In this document: piece by piece, positions 19,203 through 27,222 of the stretch
Layout: each line of letters opens with the position of its first letter
How positions within the stretch are numbered: the first letter of the stretch is position 1
Origin: Chara braunii
Taxonomy: Eukaryota; Streptophyta; Charophyceae; Charales; Characeae
Assembly (NCBI GenBank): GCA_003427395.1
Contig: BFEA01000306.1
Coordinates: forward strand, 464,293 to 491,514
Reading direction: 5' to 3'
Length of the DNA stretch: 27,222 nucleotides
Notes under the pieces: model-generated
Seen by the model: only the letters and a program-made list of their open reading frames with translations
Database searches by the model: none
Told to the model about the DNA's origin: nothing
Translations under genes and position numbers: made by a program

Positions 19203-20487
19203 TGTTACATGCCCAGTTGGGCGATTTACATATATAACCAAGGATCCGCAATGTGATAAAAAGGACTGAATGACAATGCAGTGCAAGTAGGATCTCAACA
19301 ATCAGTGTACATTCTGATACATACAAGAATGGTGCTTTATAGCGCAGTGGAAGACTTAGATACAAGTCCTGACATGACTGGGACTGACCTCCATCACGTA
19401 GTACAAGATAGCGCAGCAGAACACTAGAATACCAATGATGAACCCAATCAATGTTGCAATGCAGACTAAACATACATCATCTTCACCACAAGGTGTGAAG
19501 GGAGCCTGGCGCTACACACAAGAAGAATGCGCCAGGTCCAGATCATGCACAGACGAAAGGAGGGAAACAGACGAAGAAGAGGAGGGGGGAGATGGGAAAG
19601 TCGTCAACACCAAGTCTTCGCTACAAGTCCCAAATAATCCCTCGTCAAAGTGTCTGAAGCCCAATCTCGAGTCTGAATCCAAATGTCACCAATCTCTCTC
19701 TTTCTCTCGTAGTCTGCTGATGCAGTGAAGTCAGGTAGCTAGAGGGTGAGAGGGAGATGGATTGAGAAGAGGGAGAAGAAGAACTCTCTCTCTCTCTCTC
19801 ACGTACCAGGTATCAACCTGTGAAGTTGGCGCTGTGCTGCAGGTACCTCGAAGACGAAGCTGGAGCTATGGCGCTGCAGGTAAGTCTCCCTGGCCTCCGC
19901 CCAATCTCTCTCTCTCTCTCTAGCACTACTCTAGCTCCTACTAGCGCCCAGAGCTGAAGACTACTGCTAGCGCTATTACTCTACTGCAGCGGTCCTCCAG
20001 AGTGCTGCTGCCAAATCCTGAAGACTACCTCCTGCCTCCTGAACTGCACGTGAAGTGCCTGGGAAGTACCTAGGAACTACCTGCAGCCTGCAGGGCGGGC
20101 CAGTCCTATATAGTGCTGGCCCATCCAGGAGGCTGCTCTTGCCAATGCCAAAACGTGCCAGACCCTGGGGTTGAAGCTCAAACAAAGGTTGTCTTGCAAA
20201 TAGGCCAAAAATGGCCTGAGCTAAAACCCTGGTCTGGTGCCTGAGTTTCAGGGCAGGTCGATCTTATGAGGGCCTGAAAATGGCCCTCAGTTTCAGGCTG
20301 AAAAGACTCAGGGCCGGAAAGGCCCTGATTTAGAATGAAACGACACAGGGCCTGTAGGTCCTTGTTTTCAGGCTTTCAGGCTGAAACGACACAGGGACTG
20401 TAGGCCCTTGTTTTCAGGCTTTCGGGCTGAAAACGACACGGGCCTGAAAATGGCCCATGCAGCCTGTCGCAGGTGCAGCATGTAACA
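19203..20487. mobile_element. Solo LTR-like element inserted in LINE copy 1
   Basis: The element is bounded by a perfect 10-bp terminal inverted repeat, TGTTACATGC (19203-19212) and GCATGTAACA (20478-20487), with the TG...CA ends typical of LTRs. The LINE reading resumes directly after it (LASE at 20490 onward). The flanking tetranucleotides ATTG (19199-19202) and ATTA (20488-20491) could be a target duplication with one change. It contains no recognisable coding sequence, two CT microsatellites (about 19784-19801 and 19905-19922), an 8-bp hairpin TGAGGGCC/GGCCCTCA (20267-20289) and a 46-bp tandem repeat. The 1285-bp length fits a long LTR left after recombination. A MITE-like or other TIR element is the alternative; orientation is unknown. 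Confidence 0.75.
20337..20450. repeat. 46-bp tandem repeat, about 2.4 copies
   Basis: Units 20337-20382 and 20383-20428 begin GAAACGACACAGGG and end TTTTCAGGCTTTCAGGCT or TTTTCAGGCTTTCGGGCT. A third partial copy starts at 20429. They lie inside the LTR-like element near its right end. Confidence 0.9.
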
Positions 20488-21660
20488 ATTAGCCTCTGAA
20501 ACGTAAGTAAACTGGACAAAAACAACAGGCTGGTGGTTTTTGGAAGACCGCTCCCATAGAACTCGCATTGGAAGGGATGCGTTGGACGGATCTAACTGAC
20601 CCGGTCCACTTTCTAGGAATTAATCTAAATACTAAAGGGTGCCATAACACATCCGTGGCCTCCCTATTATCATCCGTGATTAACAGAATGCACACGTGGA
20701 AGAGCACTCACACTTCATTCCTAGGTAAAGTCCTAGCCCTGGCCATGATGTGGTATGCTACCTCCATTTGGTTCCCATCAGAAGAATTCCAAGGCCAGAT
20801 CAGGAAAAAGGCTGTGGCCTTCCTGTGGACGGGCGACCCAGACAAAGAACATTTCATTATAAAGTAGCCTGGCAAACTATTACTCAATCCAAACCCAAAA
20901 AAGGCCCAGGTCTACTCGACCCAGCTCAACAGATCAAGGCCCTCCAAATCAAGTGGACACTCAGAATATCTCTTCAAGACAACCTGTATTGGGGCCCTCT
21001 GACCCTGAATCACATTGGGCCCCATTCATATCTCCTGAAAACATGTCTCGACTTTTCTGGATCTACAACAAATATTTGCCTCTTCCCAAAGGCAAAAGAA
21101 ATCAAAACCAACAACTAATTCAACATTACACATATGAGAGTGAACCCCCAAAATCCCTATGGACACAAATCAGGATAGGGTCCAAAAAAAAGAGATGAAG
21201 TACTCAGACAACCCCTCTTAGGAAACCCATGGATAAAAAATGAGAAAGGGCAATGTTGCTCTCTATCCAAATCAGAAGCCAAATGGGGGCACTAGGTAGA
21301 GAAGGGAATATGGCAGATTCAGCATCTCTGGGAAAGCACATCCAATACATGGAAATCAGAAAAGGACCTAAGACCAATCATGAATGGCACACACCACCTT
21401 CAAACGATTATAAATCAAATAATCAGAATGGAGGCGCCTATTAAAAACAGTCCAGAAATGGCAGCCAGGCGACCGGGCCACAATAAAGGAGCAGGAATTG
21501 ACATTGGAAGTCCTGAAATTCAAATCCTACGGAACCCAGAACAACAATTGGATCTGCTGTGATATCTTTACCTTGGACGAACCAGGAAATCCAGCAAGTT
21601 TCTTTAACACAGAAAGCAGAGCAGAGGCATCATTCATAACAAACTAAAAAGGCCTTCACG
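20488..21660 (+). pseudogene. LINE copy 1 ORF2, part after the insertion
   Basis: It continues the reverse transcriptase and thumb/connection region. Recognisable pieces are VNWTKTTGWW (20506-20540), VHFLGINLNTKG (20600-20640), MMWYATSIWFPSEEF (20745-20790), AFLWTGDPDKEHFIIK (20818-20865), then in another frame KALQIKWTL (20935-20960) and MSRLFWIYNKYLP (21044-21080), and DEVLRQPLLGNPW (21197-21235). Each has a counterpart in copy 2 (INWRKTIGWW, RYLGILMTKEG, MMWYIASIW, YLWTGDPNKDK, KALQIKWII, LFWVMNKEW, DEVLRQPLFGNEW). Several stops and frameshifts are present. Similarity fades by about 21650. Confidence 0.88.
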
Positions 21661-22480
21661 AATTAGACCCCAAATGAATGTCCCAACAGCGAGGGGCCCT
21701 GTCAGCCAGAACTTAAATTCACGAGCAGCAACCCAAAAGACAAGTTCCCTGAGGCATATGTCGCATCCAGAATGAGATGAAAAGTCGTTTCGAAAAGTCA
21801 CAAACAGGTCCTGAACGAACAGGTATTGGACACAGTTTTCAAGACTGAGTTAGGGTCATGTCTCCTCGATGAAAAGTCATGTCTGTTCGGCAATGAGTCA
21901 AAGGCGACAGTCCCAGTCCAGTCATAATCCCACGAGTCAGTCCTGATTCAGACCAGGAGTTCAAAAGACAGGCCCGATGGCCCAAAGCAGCAGCAGACCA
22001 TGGGGAAAGATACTGGGACACACACTTTGCAACAAAAGGTACTGGGCAGGAGTCCCAGGCACACTTGAAGCTGAACGCAGGCCACACCAGACCAGTCCAG
22101 CACTATAAAGGATTGGCCAGCCTCCCATTTGCAATCAGACTCGCTATCTTTCACACTTCATATTCATGCCAGCAGGTTGCGCAGCAAACTGGCGACAAGC
22201 GCCCACTCGAAACTCAGAGATATAGTAGCCAAGAACGCAGTTCAAGTACAAGCTCACTTCAAATGGCTGTGGCGACACAGCGCCTGTACAACTCTCTGTT
22301 AGCACACACAGGATCACCCTGGATATCCCACACGCAACACTCTGTACACACATACACACACACACGTTACGCCCTCCTAACAGCTATGGCGGCTATGGCC
22401 ACTAGTACCCTATCGCTATGGCTCAGCTTCCATCTCACCCACTTCGTTTTCGGGCTCACTGCAGACCACCTCGCACAAGA
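21661..22480. other. Unassigned sequence between LINE copy 1 and the gypsy fragment
   Basis: No coding domain recognised. A TATA-like box CACTATAAAGG lies at about 22102-22112 and is followed by pyrimidine-rich sequence. A short (CA)n tract lies at about 22345-22365. The stretch could be part of another LTR (TGTCGCATCC at 21759 would be a possible left end), but no matching right end or duplication was found. Confidence 0.35.
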
Positions 22481-23470
22481 CAGGTGGAGAGATGCACGCT
22501 GTTATTGTACGCACTAGCGACCTTAGGTAACATCTCGTCCCAGTTGATCTGATCCGGTCGAATATACATGCGCAGAACTTGCTGTAGGATCTTGTTCATT
22601 TGCTCAGTCTGACCGTTGGTTTCTGGATGGCGGCCAGACGACATCAACAACTTAGATCCGTAGACTCCCATGAGTTCTTGCCAGTTCTGGCTGGTGAAGC
22701 GACTATCTCTATCGCTAACTATTGACAGCGGGACTCCGTTCTCGCTAACCCAGAAATCAAAGAACTTTCGGATAACTAAGTCTATACGTGCCTTTGCAGG
22801 CAAAGGAACAAAAACAACATATTTGCTAAATCGGTAAACTACGATCATGACTTGGCTCTGGCCATGTCTACTCTTGACACCGACATCCATAAAGTCAATG
22901 GAGACTGAGTCTCTGGGCTGATCTGGAATAGGCAAGGGTCTGAGAAGACCTAGAGGGGCACGCGTAGTGGTCTTGTTTCTCTGGCAAACTTTGCAACTGC
23001 GAACATACTCTATACAGTCAGCTTTCATTCCTGGCCAGGTATACGTACGCATCAGATTGGCTAAGGTCTTCTGCCAACCGAAATGTCCCTCAGTATCGTG
23101 GCATTCCCCCAGGATCAAACTACGAATCTCTTCGTTGTTGGGAACGCACAGGCGGTCGAATACATTAGTCTTCTCGAATAGTAGACCCTCTGTAGTGCGG
23201 TAATCTGGTTCAGTCTCTGGGGCCTCCTTGACTCTCTTGAGAAGGTCACTATAGATAGGGTCCTGCGCATATGCCTGTTTAACTTTTTCCTGCAGGTCTC
23301 TCCCTATATCTAGATAGTGTACTATAGCTCCAAAGTAGTCTCATCTCCTACTCAGAGCATCCGCAATTTCGTTATACTTGCCTTTGACCGGTTTGAGCTC
23401 AAAGTCATATTGGTCTATTTCAGCGGCCCACCTAGTTAACTTAGGTGTCATTTTGGCCTGGGTCTTTAAC
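22456..23470 (-). pseudogene. Ty3/gypsy pol fragment: RNase H end plus integrase
   Basis: On the minus strand the frame reads from about 23470 down. It begins with the RNase H tail (MTPKLTRWAAEIDQYDFELK, KGKYNEIADALSRR), then a linker, then integrase. Integrase makes the staggered cuts and joins element DNA to the chromosome. The HHCC zinc finger is complete (HDTEGHFGWQK ... SCKVCQRNK). The catalytic triad is present: SIDFMD, then IVSDRDSRF and, 35 residues on, the Glu of NGQTEQM. A single in-frame TGA (minus strand, plus positions 23341-23343) separates RNase H from integrase. The frame is lost after AYNNSVH near 22485, so the integrase C-terminus and any chromodomain are missing, as are gag, protease and reverse transcriptase. 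It is a truncated dead copy. Confidence 0.93.
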
Positions 23471-23477
23471 CCCCCGA

Positions 23478-23755
23478 CACAATATTCCTAGAACAGGAAC
23501 AAACCTCCCCCCTCAAAGGCTTCAAAGCTTTCTTCTGGTCCCTCGTCAAAAAAGCAATCTCTTGCGGATTATGGAAAAAAAGATGCAACAAAACCCTTGA
23601 GGACCATCCCATCAATCCCGAGAACCCAACAACCACAATAAAACATATAATAGAAACATAACTGGTTACACACCGAAAGAAAGCCCAGAAACAAAAAATT
23701 AAAGGCCTGGACAAAACATCAGAAATAATACAAAAATTCAAAACTCAAAAACTAG
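23478..23755 (+). pseudogene. LINE ORF2 C-terminal fragment
   Basis: The plus strand reads NIPRTG, then with a frameshift in the C run PPLKGFKAFFWSLVKKAI and LWKKRCNKTLEDHP. These match NIPRMTPKAE, TWFELIRKVTL and IWKERCSRTIEGQ near 26088-26200 in copy 2. So this is the end of a LINE ORF2, lying directly 5' of copy 2's reverse transcriptase and directly beside the gypsy fragment. It could be the displaced C-terminus of LINE copy 1, with everything from about 21660 to 23470 inserted or rearranged between, or a third copy. It is decayed, with a stop after HIIET. Confidence 0.7.
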
Positions 23756-23767
23756 GATCGAACCAAG

Positions 23768-25966
23768 GCCCTGTCCAATCGGATTATTAAGATCACCAAC
23801 AAATGCTTCCACATCGACCAAACAGGCTTCATCCCGGGCCGCTACATTCTCGACAATGTTATGACATTGAATGAGTCGTTAAGGAAAATCAGGGAAAGGA
23901 AAATCAACACTGCCATTCTCTTCTTCGATTTCGAAAAGGCTTATGACCAAGTCAATTGGGACTTCATGGAAGAAAGTATGGAAAGAATGGGAGTCGGACC
24001 AAACTTCAGAAAATGGGTGAGGATATTATACAAAGACGCAGTAGGTAGTGTCCAAGTAAATGGACTATTATCAGACTGTTATCTGATCTCCCGCTCGGTC
24101 CGACAAGGGGATCCGCTGGCACCATCAATCTTCCTATTTGTAATGGAGGCCATCGCATCCTTCTTACCCAAGGACCCATCAGTTCAAAGACTAGCCAGCA
24201 CCGATGTAGGCTCAGCCCACCAAATGGATTTCCCCACAGCTATTAAGTTCGCAGATGATCTGACGGTTCTAATTAGAGCATCAAACTCGTCTTTTAGAAC
24301 ACTAGCCAGGGCAATGGAAGCATTCAGATTAGCCTCAGAAATGAGGATTAATTGGAGGAAAACAATCGGTTGGTGGCTCTCTGAAGATGAACAACCGACA
24401 CTACAAGGAGACGAGGCTACTATGACATGGCAAACGCCGGATACACCCACTCGCTATCTGGGCATTTTAATGACAAAAGAAGGTCTAGCACCTCAAACGG
24501 ACCCCTCCATGCTAACCAAACAAATTAACAAAATTGGAAGATGGGGCAACGCCTTTGCCTCCCTTATTGGTCGAGCGCTGGTCCTCAACACATCCATCTT
24601 CTCAATGATGTGGTATATAGCTTCCATCTGGACAATCCCCAATAACTCGATTAAGGAACTGAATCGAAAAGCCAGATGTTACTTGTGGACAGGCGACCCC
24701 AACAAAGATAAGTGCATATCCAAGATAGCCTGGCATTTTGTTACAAGAACCCCACGAAATGGAGGCTTAGGTCTCATCGATCCCGGAACAGAAACTAAAG
24801 CACTGCAAATCAAATGGATCATCCAACTATTGATGAAACCGAACAGCGCATGGAACAAACTGGCTCTCGACAGCATCAGGTCTATAGCCCCAGTGTCCTC
24901 CCCGGACGACATGTCANGCCTCTTTTGGGTAATGAACAAAGAATGGACGATAACCACAGGACGAAGAAATCGGACAAGGANNAACANATCAGAGGACCAC
25001 TATCCACCCACGCCTTACTNGCCGGCTCNACTTCGTGTGTGGAGAAAAATAATTCCTGAAAAGATAAAGAGACCTAAATCTAAGGACGAAGTACTGAGGC
25101 AACCACTCTTTGGCAATGAATGGTTAACCAATGAGGCAAATAACCCACTATTCCTTGAACAAAGATGGCTGTCCTGGATTAAGAATGGTATTTGGAAATT
25201 AGATCACCTATGGGAAGAAGACAAAAAAGACTGGATAACGGAACAAGAACTCAGTGTCGGATTAAAAGGTTGTCACAGATGAGGGACCAATCTTCAATAC
25301 ATTCTTGGTCGCATTCCACAGGAGTGGAAAGACATCTTGGCAAATAATGAACTGTGGAGTCTCAGCGAATGGGGCCTTATGATTCAAGACACATCCCCCA
25401 CTAGAGCCTACCAATTCTCCCACTGGCAGCAAGGCTCCCAGTCCACTGCCACCTTCCTCTCCTTTCCGATATCCCACACCAAGATGGATATGCCAGCCAT
25501 ATGGAATTGTGAGGTAGAATCAGCTGTATTAAACCCTTTCCTCCTCAGAAAAGTAAGGGTCCTAGGCTCGTGGCCAAAATCAATCTTCAGACTGGTCACT
25601 GCAATCCGATCCTTAGAATTCGATCCTGCTGAATGGGCTTGGAAGCCTAATATCTCCAACAACATTAAGGTCAAAATCCCAATTCAAGACTATACAGTCA
25701 AGCTTGGATATAGACTGTCACTGAAGACCAAAAACCCAGACCCTATCATCAAAAACAGATGGCGAAATCTCTTGGGACAGGAAGCAGACAAAATTACAGA
25801 AATCCACTGGAAAAAATTCAAGCGTATTAGTCCAGTCAAAATTAGAAGCTTGCAATGGTTGATCGTCTATGCAGCCCTGCCGGTGAACCAATGGTTGCAC
25901 ATCAGACGAAAAGCCACAGACCCTAACAGTTCGGAATTGTGCACGAAGGTGTGGCGGAGGATATAG
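23768..25966 (+). pseudogene. LINE copy 2 ORF2: reverse transcriptase and connection region
   Basis: Reverse transcriptase copies element RNA into the nicked target site. The frame is continuous from about 23768 (ALSNRIIKITNKCFHIDQTG) to 25966 except for one TGA at 25280-25282. Counting from the Met at 23861, it shows FFDFEKAYDQVNW (residues 21-33, motif A Asp 23), RQGDPLAPS (81-89), FADD (130-133, catalytic pair), INWRKTIGWW and RYLGILM. It then has LWTGDPNKDK and the region up to LPVNQWLHIRRK. All core polymerase residues that remain are intact. The N-terminal fingers part, including the KAPG motif, is lost upstream of 23756, where a TAG lies in frame. Reading CHR-stop-GTNL suggests a single substitution, possibly CGA to TGA. 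Confidence 0.9.
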
Positions 25967-26463
25967 TACACTGTCTGATACGTTGCAAAGAGGCGGTTGA
26001 ATACTGGGCCAGACCTTCCTCACTTTGGAATTCCTTCTTTTCATCCCCATTCCCTGACCATCCCATCCAACTACTACTCCTGACTAACATCCCCCGAATG
26101 ACACCAAAGGCAGAGAGGACTTGGTTCGAACTCATCAGGAAAGTGACACTATGGATCATCTGGAAGGAGAGATGCAGCAGAACAATTGAAGGACAATCCA
26201 ACCCAAGGGACAAGGTATGGACANAAACCAGAACTATGATTCAAGCAGAGATTCATTGCAGATGGCGGAAAGTCAGACAAGCCTGGACAGATGACGAAGA
26301 ACAGAAGAAGAAGGAAAGAGTGCTCTTCCAAAGGAACTGGTTGATTGATGGCAAGATAGCCGAGTTACGAGAAGACCGCATTCACTGGAAGGAGTGGCAC
26401 AATTCACCCCCGGGAAAGAGTTANCATCAACAGACAACGTTAGATAGNACAAATACATCTTGA
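25939..26463 (+). pseudogene. LINE copy 2 ORF2 C-terminus with zinc-binding (zf-RVT-like) motif
   Basis: The protein continues in a second frame after a small indel near 25945. The join lies in a Cys/His motif: SSELC in the first frame, then GVAEDIVHCLIRCKEAVEYW in the second, which resembles the CxxC...H...C pattern of zf-RVT domains at LINE ORF2 ends. One expected Cys seems lost with the indel. The region ends with TWFELIRKVTLWIIWKERC and a basic, Trp-rich tail (HCRWRKVRQAWTDDEEQ) and stops at TGA 26461-26463. It probably binds RNA or DNA during insertion; that role is from the family, not shown here. Confidence 0.82.
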
Positions 26464-27212
26464 GACTCAACGGAAGANGGCAACTCTACAAAAACTCAGA
26501 GGACAGGGACGCAAGAAAGACGAAAAGATGGAAAAAGAGTACGAGAAAGAGGAGGACAGAATATAGNCAAGGACAGGCTCTCAAACATGCTACAAGAGTT
26601 GGTTCAGTGGATATTGACACANAAACAGGAAAAGCAACAAGGTACGGACTGCATTAGCATATTGGGGGTTACAGAGGAAGTGCCAACAGTGAAGACATCC
26701 CAACAAGTGATCTCACTCTTCNTTCCTCACCTTCATCCAAGGGAACAAGCGCAAAAAGTCCAGCTTCAATGAAGNAAGGAGCANANAAGCAAGTCTGACT
26801 CAGATGGGGGGAGAAAAGAGATACATTAATCAAGGTTTTCCAAAAGGGCAATGCTGTAACGGGGTTCACCAATGGAGGAAGGATGGTCAAATTGGGTCAT
26901 AGGCTAGATAGTACAAGGGGTTAGACACAGGCCGTCAAGGTCAACGATTGAACTCTTTCTAGGGAACATAGAACCATCCGACAGATCTGTTCATCAGGTC
27001 TGAGAGGAAAGAGAGGATCTGGGCAAGCTGGCAGTCAATCCTCCACCATGATGGAGCAATCAATGCTGATCACGGGTCCTTCGGCCTGAATGGAAGGAAG
27101 CGTGAGCGTGTTCTATCTCATGTACTATGTATTTTGACTTGCCGGGGGAATAGGAACCGGACTGACGCTCCCTAGAATAGAAGGAGCCAGGACCATAAGG
27201 CCCTGTCTTATC
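26464..27212 (+). other. LINE copy 2 3' untranslated region
   Basis: About 750 bp without a sensible frame between the ORF2 stop and the terminal A run. It is A-rich at first and GC-richer near the end. The last bases before the tail are CCCTGTCTTATC. No hairpin was identified with confidence. Confidence 0.7.
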
Positions 27213-27222
27213 AAAAAAAAAA
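27213..27222 (+). repeat. Poly(A) tail of LINE copy 2, cut by the window end
   Basis: There are nine or ten terminal A after CTTATC; the true length is unknown because the sequence stops here. Confidence 0.85.

Larger units (their letters stand above)
14690..21660 (+). mobile_element. Degenerate L1-like LINE (copy 1), interrupted by an LTR-like insertion
   Basis: The order of parts is that of an L1-clade non-LTR retrotransposon: ORF1 with one zinc knuckle, ORF2 apurinic-type endonuclease, then reverse transcriptase and C-terminal region, all on the plus strand. The reading frames are broken by many frameshifts and stops, and several catalytic residues are substituted, so it is a dead copy. 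A 1285-bp element (19203-20487) is inserted in the reverse transcriptase. Similarity to copy 2 (from 23768) resumes exactly after it. The 5' end is estimated from the ORF1 start and the 3' limit from the last similarity to copy 2; neither edge has a visible target duplication. The C-terminal quarter and poly(A) are missing here, though a C-terminal piece lies at 23478-23755. Confidence 0.9.
23756..27222 (+). mobile_element. L1-like LINE copy 2, 5'-truncated, with poly(A) end
   Basis: It contains ORF2 from within the reverse transcriptase to the C-terminus, a 3' UTR of about 750 bp and a terminal A run at the window edge. ORF1, endonuclease and the N-terminal reverse transcriptase are missing, as expected for 5' truncation during target-primed reverse transcription or for a rearrangement. 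It is far better preserved than copy 1 and belongs to a related but distinct lineage. The 3' target duplication cannot be checked because the sequence ends. Scattered single Ns (24917, 24981-24982, 24987, 25020, 25028, 26224 and more to 26786) lie only in this element. Confidence 0.92.

Overview
The window looks like nuclear DNA of a eukaryote with a large, repeat-filled genome, most likely a plant or streptophyte green alga. I considered a charophyte such as Chara, but nothing in the sequence proves it. The evidence is a plant-type L1-like LINE, a Ty3/gypsy (Metaviridae-type) retrotransposon, an LTR with TG...CA ends, a fragment of a eukaryotic 18S rRNA gene, many micro- and minisatellites, and no dense or operon-like coding. 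I found no intact host gene. Isolated Ns (24917 to 26786) and a right end lying in a LINE poly(A) tail suggest a repeat-limited assembly contig.

Left part (1-6730), satellites and structural repeats. A minisatellite of about 80-92 bp units (1-1260) leads into three 35-bp repeats carrying a 5S box-C-like motif, then a (CT)n tract. About 1.7 kb of unassigned DNA with an A17 run follows, then an (AG)n tract. At 3479 there is the exact 5' end of an 18S rRNA-like sequence, shortened and diverged but with one helix still paired. The most unusual part is 4245-5790: about two dozen short stem-loops sharing the core CATAAGTTG. The loop is constant, the stem arms differ between classes but stay self-complementary, and the classes recur in the same order in three blocks. 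A 230/223-bp direct duplication follows at 6279-6730.

Middle part (6731-14700). This is mostly unassigned sequence with short weak reading frames. The best of them are a 78-bp (26-codon) in-frame duplication at 12035-12190 and an open frame at 12787-13224. Pyrimidine microsatellites precede the first LINE.

Right part (14700-27222), nested retroelements. A degenerate LINE on the plus strand has ORF1 with a damaged zinc knuckle, an ORF2 endonuclease, and an ORF2 reverse transcriptase. It is split inside the reverse transcriptase by a 1285-bp LTR-like element (19203-20487) with 10-bp terminal inverted repeats. About 0.8 kb of unknown DNA follows. Next is a minus-strand Ty3/gypsy fragment (end of RNase H plus integrase), butted against a short LINE C-terminal fragment. 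The last element is a second, younger-looking 5'-truncated LINE (about 23756-27222). Its reverse transcriptase frame has all main motifs and only one in-frame stop and one frameshift before the 3' UTR and poly(A). Together this is a layered record of retroelement insertions, not a cooperating gene set.
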